64,000 bases of DNA from Amycolatopsis sp. WAC 01376. GTDB lineage: Bacteria > Actinomycetota > Actinomycetes > Mycobacteriales > Pseudonocardiaceae. This document shows, piece after piece, positions 54,536 to 63,874 of this stretch. The translations under genes were made by a program, and so were the position numbers. A model generated the notes under the pieces. The model searched no databases. It was given only the letters and a program-made list of their open reading frames with translations, and was not told the DNA's origin. How positions within the stretch are numbered: position 1 is the first letter of the stretch; the number at the start of each line of letters is the position of its first letter. The stretch covers positions 1,847,280 to 1,911,279 of the forward strand of contig NZ_QHKL01000001.1 in NCBI RefSeq assembly GCF_003947415.1, read 5' to 3'.

Positions 54536-55441
54536 ATGGCCAATCCCACCGGAGAGCAGTTCGAGATCACCCGCGGCAACGCGCGCGCCGTCGTCACCGA
54601 GATCGGTGCCGGGTTGCGCGCGTTCGAGGTCGGCGGCGTGCCGTACGTCGAGGCGTTCGCCGAGGACGAGAAGCCGCCGAAGGGTGCCGGGCAGGTGCTG
54701 CTGCCCTGGCCGAACCGCACCAAGGGCGGCCAGTGGGTGCACCAGGGGGAGAAGCAGCAGCTCGCGATCACCGAGGAGGCACGCGGCAACGCGATCCACG
54801 GCCTGACCCGGCACGAGGAGTGGGAGCTCCTCGAGCACGCGGAGTCGTCGATCACCCTGGCCATCGACGTCCCGGCGCAGGAAGGCTGGCCGGTGCCGCT
54901 GCGCGCGACGATCACCTACGAGATCTCGCCGCGCGAACTGGTCGTGACGCACGAGATCCGCAACGAGGGCGAGAGCCCGATCGGCGTCGGACTCGGCACG
55001 CACCCGTACTTCCGCATCGGCGACGTGCCCACCGACGAGCTGACCCTGACGCTGCCCGCGAGCCGGGTCCGGCCGTACCTCGGCGACGAGCAGATGCCGT
55101 ACGCCGACGAACAGGACGTCGAGGGGACCGAGTACGACTTCCGGTCCGGCAAGGTGCTCGAAGGCGTCGACCTGGACACGGCGTTCGGCGGGCTGAGCGT
55201 GGCCGACGACGGCAATCACCACCACGTCCTCTCGCACGGGGAGCGGGAGCTGCTGGTCTGGGCCGGGCCGGACTTCCGCTGGGCACAGGTGTTCACACCG
55301 GACGACCTGGTCGGCCGCGGCCGGGCAGTGGCGATCGAGCCGATGACCTGCCCCGCCGACGCGCTCAACACCGGCACCGACCTGATCGACCTGGAGCCCG
55401 CGTCCTCGTGGACCGGGAGCTGGGGAATCAGGGTGCGCTGA
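54536..55441 (+). CDS. Aldose 1-epimerase family protein
   Basis: A 301-residue GalM-like protein. Active-site pattern: NRTKGGQW, GNAIHGLTRHEEW with the first His, GLGTHPYFRIG with the second His, and a C-terminal AIEPMTCPADALNTG with catalytic Glu. It would interconvert alpha and beta forms of a sugar such as galactose or glucose. It is followed directly by a GNAT gene (1 base gap) and amidohydrolase, suggesting one transcription unit. Confidence 0.9.
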   Translation: MANPTGEQFEITRGNARAVVTEIGAGLRAFEVGGVPYVEAFAEDEKPPKGAGQVLLPWPNRTKGGQWVHQGEKQQLAITEEARGNAIHGLTRHEEWELLEHAESSITLAIDVPAQEGWPVPLRATITYEISPRELVVTHEIRNEGESPIGVGLGTHPYFRIGDVPTDELTLTLPASRVRPYLGDEQMPYADEQDVEGTEYDFRSGKVLEGVDLDTAFGGLSVADDGNHHHVLSHGERELLVWAGPDFRWAQVFTPDDLVGRGRAVAIEPMTCPADALNTGTDLIDLEPASSWTGSWGIRVR

Positions 55442-55442
55442 G

Positions 55443-55925
55443 ATGTCGTTTCTCCGCCTGGGCTCCGCGGACGCGGGCGAAGTGCTCACGCTCCAACGCG
55501 CTGCGTACGTCCCGGAGGCCAGGGAGCACGAGAATCTCGACCTCCCGCCGCTGCTCGAGACGTTCGAGCAGGCCAAGGAGGCACTGGGCGATGCCGCGTG
55601 TTTCGCCTGGGGCGTCAGGGAATCCGGGCGATTGGTGGCGAGTGTCCGGATCGTCGTGGACGGCGAGGCGGGTCTCGTCGGCAGGCTCATCGTGGCCCCG
55701 GACAGGCAGGGACACGGGCTCGGCAGCTCGTTGCTGCTCGCCGCCGAAGCGGCCGCGCCGCCTTCGGTGACCGTGTTCCGCCTGTTCACCGGCGAGCGGA
55801 GCGCCGGTCCGCTGCGGATGTACCGGAAGCTCGGCTACGTCGAAACGCACCGGACGCCCGAGAAGCACTACGAGCTGGTCCACTTCGAAAAGCCCCGCGT
55901 GCGGACCGGCGGCCCAGTTCGTTAG
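55443..55925 (+). CDS. GNAT-family N-acetyltransferase
   Basis: A 160-residue GNAT domain: acetyl-CoA-binding loop VAPDRQGHGLGSSLL with Q89-G-H-G-L-G94, and the C-terminal LRMYRKLGYVETHRTPEKHYELVHFEK stretch of small-molecule acetyltransferases. Acceptor unknown. Lies between epimerase and amidohydrolase genes in one direction. Confidence 0.9.
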   Translation: MSFLRLGSADAGEVLTLQRAAYVPEAREHENLDLPPLLETFEQAKEALGDAACFAWGVRESGRLVASVRIVVDGEAGLVGRLIVAPDRQGHGLGSSLLLAAEAAAPPSVTVFRLFTGERSAGPLRMYRKLGYVETHRTPEKHYELVHFEKPRVRTGGPVR

Positions 55926-55936
55926 CGTGTCAAAGT

Positions 55937-57166
55937 ATGTCGAACAAAGCACAGGTCAAGGCCATCGTCGGTGGTTACGTCGTCCCGGTCGACGGTGATC
56001 CGATCGACGGCGGCACGGTCCTCATCGAGAACGGGAAGATCGTCGAGGTCGGCACGGACGCCGACGTCGACGTCCCCGACGACGCCGAACTGATCGACGC
56101 CGCGGGCAGCTGGGTGCTGCCCGGGTTCATCGACGCGCACGCCCACCTCGGCGTCCACGAGGACGGCGAAGGCTGGTCGGGCAACGACACCAACGAGATG
56201 ACCGACCCCAACGGCGCGCGGTTCCGGGCGATCGACGGGATCGACCCCTACGAGCCCGGCTTCGACGACGCGCTCGCGGGCGGCGTCACCAGCGTCGTCA
56301 TCAAGCCCGGCTCGGGGAACCCCATCGGCGGGCAGACGATCGGCGTCAAGACCTGGGGCCGGACCGTGCTGGACATGATCTTCGCCGAGGGTGTCAGCGT
56401 GAAGAGCGCGCTCGGCGAGAACCCGAAGCGCGTCTACGGCGACAAGAAGCAGACGCCGTCGACCAGGCTCGGCGTCGCGTCGACCATCCGCGACGCGTTC
56501 ACCGCCGCGCGCAACTACGCCGCCCAGCGCGACCACGCCGCCGGCGAGGGCAAGCCGTTCGACGTCGACCTGACCAAGGAGACGCTGGCCAAGGTCCTCG
56601 ACGGCGAGCTGTACTGGGACCAGCACGTCCACCGTGCCGACGACATGGTCACCGCGATCCGGCTGGCGGACGAGTTCGGCTACAAACTGGTGATCAACCA
56701 CGGCACCGAAGGCCACCTGATCGCGGATCTGCTCGCCGAGCGGGACGTGCCGGTGATCCTCGGCCCGCTGTTCACCACCAAGTCCAAAGTGGAGCTGCGC
56801 AACCGCACCCTGCGCGCGCCCGGCATCCTCGCCAGGGCGGGCGTGCGGATCGCGATCACCACGGACCACCCGGTCGTGCCGATCAACTTCCTGGTGTACC
56901 AAGCGGCGCTGTCGGTGAAGGACGGCCTCGACCCGGAGACCGCCCTGAAGGCGCTGACCGTCAACCCGGCCGCGATGCTGGACCTCGACGACCAGGTCGG
57001 CGCGCTGAAGCCCGGCCTCGACGCCGACGTGGTCCTCTGGTCGGGTGATCCGCTCGACGTGATGAACCGCGCCATGCGGGTGTTCGTGCGCGGGCGCGAG
57101 GTCTACCACTTCGACGAGGAGGCCGGAGTCGGCGTCACCGAGGAACGCCGGTACCGCGAAGGCTGA
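55937..57166 (+). CDS. Amidohydrolase, imidazolonepropionase-like
   Basis: A 409-residue metal-dependent hydrolase of the amidohydrolase superfamily. Metal ligands: His68/His70 in FIDAHAHLGVHEDG, His in YWDQHVHRADD, His in LVINHGTEGH, and Asp in IAITTDHPVVP. A typical C-terminal NPAAMLDLDDQVGALKPGLDADVVLWSGDP returns to the small beta-domain. Such enzymes cleave cyclic amides or dipeptides (imidazolonepropionase, isoaspartyl peptidase, prolidase types); the exact substrate is not clear. ATG at 55937. Confidence 0.87.
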   Translation: MSNKAQVKAIVGGYVVPVDGDPIDGGTVLIENGKIVEVGTDADVDVPDDAELIDAAGSWVLPGFIDAHAHLGVHEDGEGWSGNDTNEMTDPNGARFRAIDGIDPYEPGFDDALAGGVTSVVIKPGSGNPIGGQTIGVKTWGRTVLDMIFAEGVSVKSALGENPKRVYGDKKQTPSTRLGVASTIRDAFTAARNYAAQRDHAAGEGKPFDVDLTKETLAKVLDGELYWDQHVHRADDMVTAIRLADEFGYKLVINHGTEGHLIADLLAERDVPVILGPLFTTKSKVELRNRTLRAPGILARAGVRIAITTDHPVVPINFLVYQAALSVKDGLDPETALKALTVNPAAMLDLDDQVGALKPGLDADVVLWSGDPLDVMNRAMRVFVRGREVYHFDEEAGVGVTEERRYREG

Positions 57167-57202
57167 CGTCGGCCTTGCCAGGGCGGCCCATCTGTGCTCT
57201 CA

Positions 57203-57234
57203 TGTGTGACACACTGGGGAGGGTGTGTAACACA
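57203..57234. promoter_or_regulatory. Two TGTGT-N-ACACA palindromes, 21 bases apart
   Basis: TGTGTGACACA (57203-57213) and TGTGTAACACA (57224-57234) are both palindromic and spaced two DNA turns apart. The ribosome-binding site GGGGAGGG lies between them and the second ends on the A of the start codon. This looks like a paired operator for a dimeric regulator that would block expression of the following gene. Confidence 0.5.
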
Positions 57235-57830
57235 TGAAGCGCTGGGTTCTTGTCCTGGTAATCGGGTTCGGCTTCTTGGGTGTCTGCCTGCTGTGGGCGA
57301 CCGAAGACTCGAGCGCCGTCAAATGCGACGGCAGGCTCATGTCGTACGGCGACGTCTGCGAGACCACCAAGGGTGGCCGCACCGTCCGTACGGAGACCTA
57401 CGACCAGATGAAGAAGGGCGCCGAAACCCGCGAGAGGGCCTTTCAAAACCATGGCCTGTGGGTGGGCGGGGTCGGGGTCGGGCTGACCGGGCTGGGCGCG
57501 ACGATGCTGATCCGCAGGAAGCGTCGCGCGTCGCGGGCCGGTGCGACGGCGCCGCAAGGTGGGCAGCCGCAAGGTCAGGCGCAGCCGCAATGGCAAGCGC
57601 AGCCCCAGTGGCAAGGTCAGGCGCAGCCGGGATCCCCGCCGCAGCAAGGAAACCCGCGGCCGTACACGAACCAGGCGGTTCAGCAGTACCCGCCGCCGCA
57701 GCAGCGGCCCGGTCCGCCGCCGCAGGCCGTCCAGCAGTATCAGCAGCCGTATCCGCCGCAGGGCGGCTGGCCGCAGCAACCACCGCAGCAACAGCAACCG
57801 CCGCAGCAGTTCGGCCCGACAGGGCACTGA
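57234..57830 (+). CDS. Two-helix membrane protein with Gln/Pro-rich tail
   Basis: A 198-residue protein with two hydrophobic helices (about 5-23 and 75-93). A short extracytoplasmic loop of about 50 residues between them has two cysteines (KCDGRL, DVCETT), and after a stop-transfer RRKRRASR follows a cytoplasmic tail of about 95 residues made mostly of Gln and Pro. The tail has the repeating QAQPQWQ unit and is low complexity. Known kinds of such tails mediate weak protein clustering. Unknown family. The double palindrome before its start suggests tight control. Confidence 0.75.
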   Translation: MKRWVLVLVIGFGFLGVCLLWATEDSSAVKCDGRLMSYGDVCETTKGGRTVRTETYDQMKKGAETRERAFQNHGLWVGGVGVGLTGLGATMLIRRKRRASRAGATAPQGGQPQGQAQPQWQAQPQWQGQAQPGSPPQQGNPRPYTNQAVQQYPPPQQRPGPPPQAVQQYQQPYPPQGGWPQQPPQQQQPPQQFGPTGH

Positions 57831-57873
57831 ACGCGTCAGCTGGGCTTGACCGGCTCGGCACCTTGCCCGCCTG

Positions 57874-57930
57874 AGTACATGAAGGACCCCTTCCTTGCGC
57901 CAGGCGCAAGGAAGGGGTCCTTCATGTACT
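57874..57930. repeat. Palindrome family D, copy 1 (28-bp perfect arms, 1-nt centre)
   Basis: Arms 57874-57901 and 57903-57930 are exact complements around a single A. The arm includes CATGAAGGACCCCTTCCTTG. It lies between the convergent Q/P-rich protein and acyl-CoA dehydrogenase genes. Confidence 0.95.
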
Positions 57931-57939
57931 GGGGAAGGT

Positions 57940-57986
57940 GTGAAGGTCGAGTTTCCTCGGCTGAGCCGAGGGAAGGGGTCCTTCAC
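57940..57986. repeat. Palindrome family D, degenerate copy 2
   Basis: GTGAAGG (57940-57946) pairs with CCTTCAC (57980-57986), and CCTCGGC (57955-57961) with GCCGAGG (57965-57971). GAAGGGGTCCTTCA is shared with copy 1. It probably arose from a family D element whose middle was replaced. Confidence 0.6.
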
Positions 57987-58083
57987 GCGCCACTGCTGTG
58001 ACTGCTGGCACCAACCGCAGCCGGAACCACGTAGGTACCTAAGACACTCACGGTTCTGACCGTCATCACCACTCACGAGGCCG

Positions 58084-59229
58084 TCAGGCCTTCCGGAGTT
58101 CCCGTGCGATCACCATGCGCTGGATCTGGTTCGTGCCCTCGAAGATCTGCGGCACCTTCGCCTCTCGCATGTACCGCTCCACCGGGAAGTCCTTCGTGTA
58201 TCCGGCGCCGCCGAGGACCTGGACGGCGTCGGTGGTCACCTTCATCGCGCCGTCGGTCGCGACGAGTTTCGCGATGGACGCCTGCCGCTGGAACGGCAGC
58301 CCGCGGTCGCGGCGGCGGGCGGCGTCGAGGTACATGGCGCGGGAGGTTTCGACGGTCGCGGCCATGTCGGCGAGCAGGAATTCCAGGCCTTGGAACTCGA
58401 TGATCGGCCGCCCGAACTGCGTGCGCCCCTTCGCGTACTCGAGGGCCTCGTCCAGCGCGGCCTGCGCGAGCCCGACGGCGCAAGCGGCGATGCCCAGCCG
58501 TCCAGAGCTGAGTGACGACAGCGCGATCTTCAGGCCCTGGCCCTCTTCGCCGATCCGGCGGTCGGCGTCGACGGCGGCGTCGTCGAACATCAGTTGCGCG
58601 GTGGTCGAGCCGGTGAGGCCCATTTTCCGCTCGGGCGGCGCGGCCGAGAGGCCCGGCGTCGCCGCGTCGACGAGCAGGCAGGTGATGCCCTGTCCGCCGT
58701 CGTCGCTCGTGCGCACCATGGTCGTGTAGAAGTCGGCCTCACCCGCGTGGGTGATCCACGCCTTCGTGCCGTTCACGACGTACTGGTCGCCGTCGAGCCG
58801 CGCGCGGGTCGAGAGGGCGGCCGCGTCGGAGCCGGCGTGGGTCTCCGAAAGCGCGTACGCGCCCAGCAGGCCGCCTTCCAGCATCGCGGGCAGCCAGCGG
58901 TCGCGCTGCTCGTCGGTGCCGTTGTGCGCGAGTGCGAAGCAGGACATCGTGTGCACGGACAGCCCGACGCCGACCGACATCCACGCGGTCGCGATCTCCT
59001 CGAGAACCTGCAGGTAGACCTCATACGGCAGGTCCCCGCCGCCCCATCGCTCCGCGTACGGCAGCCCGAGCAGCCCGGCCTGTCCGAGCAGCCGGAACTG
59101 CTCGCGCGGGAAGTGCGCGGTCTCTTCGTACTTGCTCGCGATCGGGGCGAGCTCTTCGCGCGCGATCTCCTTGGCCAGGTCGATCAGGTCCTTGGCCTCG
59201 GTGCTGGGCAGAAGACGGTCCGCCGGCAT
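58084..59229 (-). CDS. Acyl-CoA dehydrogenase
   Basis: A 381-residue FAD-dependent acyl-CoA dehydrogenase that introduces the alpha-beta double bond. YALSETHAGSDAAAL is the first FAD/substrate motif. GLTGSTTAQLMFDDAAV and 'YAKGRTQFGRPIIEFQGLEF' follow, and Glu364 in FEGTNQIQR is the catalytic base. ATG at 59229 follows GGAGGAG; an ATG nine codons upstream lacks such a site. Divergent from a TetR gene, with inverted repeats in between, so expression is probably induced by its acyl-CoA substrate. Confidence 0.94.
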   Translation of the reverse strand: MPADRLLPSTEAKDLIDLAKEIAREELAPIASKYEETAHFPREQFRLLGQAGLLGLPYAERWGGGDLPYEVYLQVLEEIATAWMSVGVGLSVHTMSCFALAHNGTDEQRDRWLPAMLEGGLLGAYALSETHAGSDAAALSTRARLDGDQYVVNGTKAWITHAGEADFYTTMVRTSDDGGQGITCLLVDAATPGLSAAPPERKMGLTGSTTAQLMFDDAAVDADRRIGEEGQGLKIALSSLSSGRLGIAACAVGLAQAALDEALEYAKGRTQFGRPIIEFQGLEFLLADMAATVETSRAMYLDAARRRDRGLPFQRQASIAKLVATDGAMKVTTDAVQVLGGAGYTKDFPVERYMREAKVPQIFEGTNQIQRMVIARELRKA

Positions 59230-59245
59230 GGCTCCTCCGAGCTGA

Positions 59246-59287
59246 ACTGTACTCAAAACAGTACTGTGGGCTCATTGAGAGTACAGT
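59246..59287. promoter_or_regulatory. TetR-type operator region with ACTGTACTC / GAGTACAGT
   Basis: ACTGTACTC (59246-59254) and GAGTACAGT (59279-59287) are exact complements, and a perfect palindrome ACAGTACTGT (59258-59267) lies between. Related GTAC-containing half-sites therefore cover the gap between the divergent dehydrogenase and TetR genes, probably the site of that TetR. Confidence 0.6.
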
Positions 59288-59333
59288 ATGAACTGTCTGG
59301 GGACCCGCGATCCGGGTAAGGGATAGTGATCCG

Positions 59334-59924
59334 ATGACCCCGCGCCGCCAGCCCACCGCGCGTCAGAGAGCACTGCTCTCGGAGCTTGAAGAGCTCTTCC
59401 TCGCCGAGGGGTTCTCCCAGTTCACCCTGGACGATCTCGCCGCGAGGCTCCGCTGCTCGAAGTCGACCCTCTACGCGCTCGCGCCCAGCAAGGAGCAGCT
59501 CGCGGTCAAGGTCGTCACCCACTTTTTCAAGGGCGCCGCCGAGCTGCTGGAAGAGCGGATCGACGGGATCGACGACGCCCGCAAGATCCTCGGGGAGTAC
59601 CTCGCCGGGATCTCCGAGTACCTGAATCGCGCTTCGGCCGCTTTCATGACCGATATCGCCGAATTCGCGCCGGCGCGGGACGCGTATCAGCTCAACAGCC
59701 GCGCCGCGGCCCAGCGGATCCGGTCGTTCATCGATCGGGGCGTCACCGACGGTGTTTTCCGCGAGGTGCACGCGCGGCTGATCGCGGAAATGGCGGGGCT
59801 GATCATCGAGGGAATCCAGACCGGCGTCATCGGTCAGCGCGCCGGGGTGACCGACGCCGAGGCGTTCACGGCGCTTTCGGAACTTCTTCTTGGCGGGATC
59901 GCGACAAAAAATGTCCTGAACTGA
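59334..59924 (+). CDS. TetR-family regulator of acyl-CoA dehydrogenase
   Basis: A 196-residue regulator: 'AEGFSQFTLDDLAARLRCSK', then STLYALAPSKEQLAVKVV (about 22-62), with a TetR_C domain like those of FadR-type repressors in actinobacteria. Starts ATG. Divergent from the acyl-CoA dehydrogenase and near paired GTAC-containing repeats. Likely released by a long-chain acyl-CoA. Confidence 0.88.
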   Translation: MTPRRQPTARQRALLSELEELFLAEGFSQFTLDDLAARLRCSKSTLYALAPSKEQLAVKVVTHFFKGAAELLEERIDGIDDARKILGEYLAGISEYLNRASAAFMTDIAEFAPARDAYQLNSRAAAQRIRSFIDRGVTDGVFREVHARLIAEMAGLIIEGIQTGVIGQRAGVTDAEAFTALSELLLGGIATKNVLN

Positions 59925-59967
59925 CAATTCTGGTGGTCTTGCCGCCGCCTCGGCTAGCATCGCGCCC

Positions 59968-60909
59968 GTGATCGTCGTAGGTGGAGAGGCGCTGGTCGAC
60001 CTCGTTCCCGGTGCACCGTTGGATTCCACTGTGGACGGTGGATTGCGCGCGCTGTTGCCCCGGATGGGTGGTGGTCCCTACAACGTCGCGCTCGCCGCCG
60101 GGCGGCTCGGCGTCCCGACCGGGTTCTTCTCGCGGGTCTCGAACGACCGGTTCGGTGTCGCGCTGGTGGACCGGCTGCACGCCTCCGGTGTCGACACCGC
60201 CTTGCTGCAGCGAGGAAACGAGCCGACGACGCTCGCCGTGGTCGCGCTCGACGAGAAGGGGTCGGCGCAGTACACCTTCTACACGGAGGGCACCGCGGAC
60301 AGGCTCGTCGGCGACCCCGGCCCGCTGCCGGAGAATGTGACGGCGCTCTCGCTCGGCACCCTCGGCATGGTCCTGGAGCCGGGGGCGAGCACGTACGAAA
60401 CCGTGTTGCGCCGCGAATCCGCCCGCGGTGTGCTGACCGTCCTCGATCCGAACATCCGTGCGGCGCTGATCACCGATCCGGCGGCGTACCGGGCGAGGTT
60501 CCAGTCCTGGCTGCCGCATATCCGGCTGCTCAAGATCTCCGACGACGACACGGAATGGCTCGCCGAGGGCGCCGATCCGGTCGACGCGGCAAAGGTCTGG
60601 ACCTCTTGCGGAGTCGATGCCGTCGTGCTCACCCGCGGCGCGCAGGGGCTGTCCGTCATCACACGAGCGGGCGAAATCGCGCAGGTCCCGTCACGCCGGG
60701 TCGAGGTCGTCGACACGATCGGCGCCGGTGACACCGTGCAGGGCGCCCTGCTGGCGTGGCTGTACTCGAACGGGGTGCGTGACGTGTCCACACTCGACGC
60801 CGACGGCTGGCGTGCGGCGCTCGAATTCGCGGCGAAAGCGGCGTCGATCACCGTCTCGCGGAGCGGGGCGGAACCGCCGACGGCCGGGGATATGGCATCC
60901 GCCGTGTGA
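59968..60909 (+). CDS. PfkB-family carbohydrate kinase
   Basis: A 313-residue ribokinase-fold sugar kinase. VVGGEALVDLVPG starts it, MGGGPYNVALAAGRLGVPTGFF is the sugar-binding motif, and DTIGAGDTVQGALLAWL holds the catalytic Asp and anion hole (GAGD). It resembles fructokinases (phosphorylating fructose at carbon 6), but ribokinase- or ketogluconate-kinase-like function is not excluded. GTG start. Confidence 0.9.
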   Translation: MIVVGGEALVDLVPGAPLDSTVDGGLRALLPRMGGGPYNVALAAGRLGVPTGFFSRVSNDRFGVALVDRLHASGVDTALLQRGNEPTTLAVVALDEKGSAQYTFYTEGTADRLVGDPGPLPENVTALSLGTLGMVLEPGASTYETVLRRESARGVLTVLDPNIRAALITDPAAYRARFQSWLPHIRLLKISDDDTEWLAEGADPVDAAKVWTSCGVDAVVLTRGAQGLSVITRAGEIAQVPSRRVEVVDTIGAGDTVQGALLAWLYSNGVRDVSTLDADGWRAALEFAAKAASITVSRSGAEPPTAGDMASAV

Positions 60910-61101
60910 ACCTGGTCCCAAAGGGGCTGTTGTGAGCAACTCACCCGCTGCGCGTTGACCCCATTCTCGACTAGCGTGGAGGGGAATTCATACCCCAGCG
61001 GGGCGGTGTGCAGCGAGGCCATGGGTCACGCGCGAGAAAGAGGGCGTACCTGTGGGACCTACAGGCGCCGCCGGCCCGTGCTGAACGTGAGAGGGACTTA
61101 C

Positions 61102-62403
<1,302 letters not shown>

Positions 62404-62419
62404 TCCCCCTCCGGCAAGC

Positions 62420-62472
62420 GCTATGAACGGACCGTTCCTTGCAAATTTGGCAAGGAACGGTCCGTTCATTGC
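62420..62472. repeat. Palindrome family C, copy 2 (23-bp arms, one mismatch)
   Basis: Arms 62420-62442 and 62450-62472 pair except one T/T. The arm ATGAACGGACCGTTCCTTGC matches copy 1 at 27199 apart from a T/A swap in the middle. It begins 16 bases after the gltA stop codon, a terminator-like position before the photolyase gene. Confidence 0.93.
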
Positions 62473-62517
62473 ATCCCGGGCGTGCAGGACCACGGGAGCG
62501 CGCTTAGGGTTTCCGGA

Positions 62518-63867
62518 GTGACCAGAGAAGCCCCGGTAGTGCTGTGGTTCCGCCGCGACCTCCGCCTCGGCGACCACGCCGCCCTGCTGGAGGCCTCGAA
62601 GCACAGCAAGCACGTCCTCGCGCTGTACGTCCTCGACAACGCGCTTCTCGAACCGTCCGGCGCCCCGCGCGTCGCGTTCCTGCACGGCTGCCTGAAGGCG
62701 CTGGACGATCAGCTCGGCGGACGGCTGATGCTCGTCAAGGGCGACCCCGCCGAGGAGGTCGTCAAGGCCGCGCGTGAGATCGGCGCCGCGACGGTGCACG
62801 TCAGCGCGGACACCGGTCCGTACGGCCGCCGTCGTGACGACGAGGTCAAGAAGGCGTTGGCGGAGCACGACATCGCCTGGGTCGAGACGGGTTCCTCGTA
62901 CGCGATCACGCCCGGCCGCATCACCAAACCGGACGGCGATCCCTATCGCGTGTTCACCCCGTTCTACCGTGCGTGGACGCGCCACGGCTGGCCGCGGCCC
63001 GCCGACACGGGGAAGTCCATAGTGGACTGGGTGGAGCCGCCGCGTTCGGTCAAGCTCCCGAAATCCCCTTCGCTCAACGGGATGGAGCTGCCGGAGCCCG
63101 GCGAGAAGGCGGCGCTGGAGCGCTGGCACGAATTCCTGGACGACGGCGTCGAGACCTACGACGAGGATCGCGACCGGCCGGATCGTCCCGGTACGACAAG
63201 GCTTTCACCGTATCTGCGCTGGGGTTGCGTCCACCCGCGCACCTTGCTTGCCGACCTCGCGGGGAACGAGGGATCCGGCGCGCAGGCGTTGCGCGGCGAG
63301 TTCGCCTGGCGCGAGTTCCACGCCGACGTTCTGTGGCACCGCCCCGAAACCGCGCGGAAGAACTACGATTCCCGTTTCGACGCCATGGAATACGAGAGCG
63401 ACGACGAGGCCTTCCAGCGGTGGTGCGAAGGACGCACCGGCTTCCCGATCGTCGACGCCGGGATGCGGCAGCTGCTCGCCGAGGGCTGGATGCACAACCG
63501 CGTCCGGATGATCGTGGCGAGTTTCCTGGTCAAGGACCTGCATCTGCCGTGGTGGCTCGGCGCCCGGCATTTCATGAAGCATCTGGTCGACGGCGATCTC
63601 GCGTCGAACCAGCTGAACTGGCAGTGGGTGGCGGGCAGCGGCACCGACGCCGCGCCGTACTTCCGGATCTTCAATCCGACCACGCAGGGGGAGAAGTTCG
63701 ACCCCTCCGGCGACTACGTCCGCCGCTACGTCCCCGAACTCCGCTCCGTGCAAGGAAAAGCCGTGCACAAACCCGCCGACGTGCCCGATTACCCCGCGCC
63801 CATGGTCGACCACGCCCACGAACGCCAGGTCGCCCTGGAGCGCTACGGCGCCATCAAAGGTCCGTGA
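62518..63867 (+). CDS. phr: Deoxyribodipyrimidine photolyase
   Basis: A 449-residue class I CPD photolyase-type flavoprotein. The N-terminal Rossmann domain opens with VVLWFRRDLRLGDHAAL. The FAD-binding half has TRLSPYLRWGCVHPRTL, EFAWREFHADVL, TGFPIVDAGMRQLLAEGWMHNRVRM and LNWQWVAGSGTDAAPYFRIFNP, with the Trp chain and the Asn/Met pocket typical of DNA repair enzymes. It repairs UV cyclobutane dimers with blue light. GTG at 62518. Its TGA stop (63865-63867) lies in the left arm of a family B palindrome. Confidence 0.93.
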   Translation: MTREAPVVLWFRRDLRLGDHAALLEASKHSKHVLALYVLDNALLEPSGAPRVAFLHGCLKALDDQLGGRLMLVKGDPAEEVVKAAREIGAATVHVSADTGPYGRRRDDEVKKALAEHDIAWVETGSSYAITPGRITKPDGDPYRVFTPFYRAWTRHGWPRPADTGKSIVDWVEPPRSVKLPKSPSLNGMELPEPGEKAALERWHEFLDDGVETYDEDRDRPDRPGTTRLSPYLRWGCVHPRTLLADLAGNEGSGAQALRGEFAWREFHADVLWHRPETARKNYDSRFDAMEYESDDEAFQRWCEGRTGFPIVDAGMRQLLAEGWMHNRVRMIVASFLVKDLHLPWWLGARHFMKHLVDGDLASNQLNWQWVAGSGTDAAPYFRIFNPTTQGEKFDPSGDYVRRYVPELRSVQGKAVHKPADVPDYPAPMVDHAHERQVALERYGAIKGP

Positions 63868-63874
63868 GGGCCTC
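63860..63874. repeat. Palindrome family B, left arm only, cut by insertion
   Basis: GTCCGTGAGGGCCTC is identical to the first 15 bases of the family B arm at 34656. It then breaks off into sequence that precedes a transposase gene. It gives the photolyase its stop codon. Confidence 0.75.
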
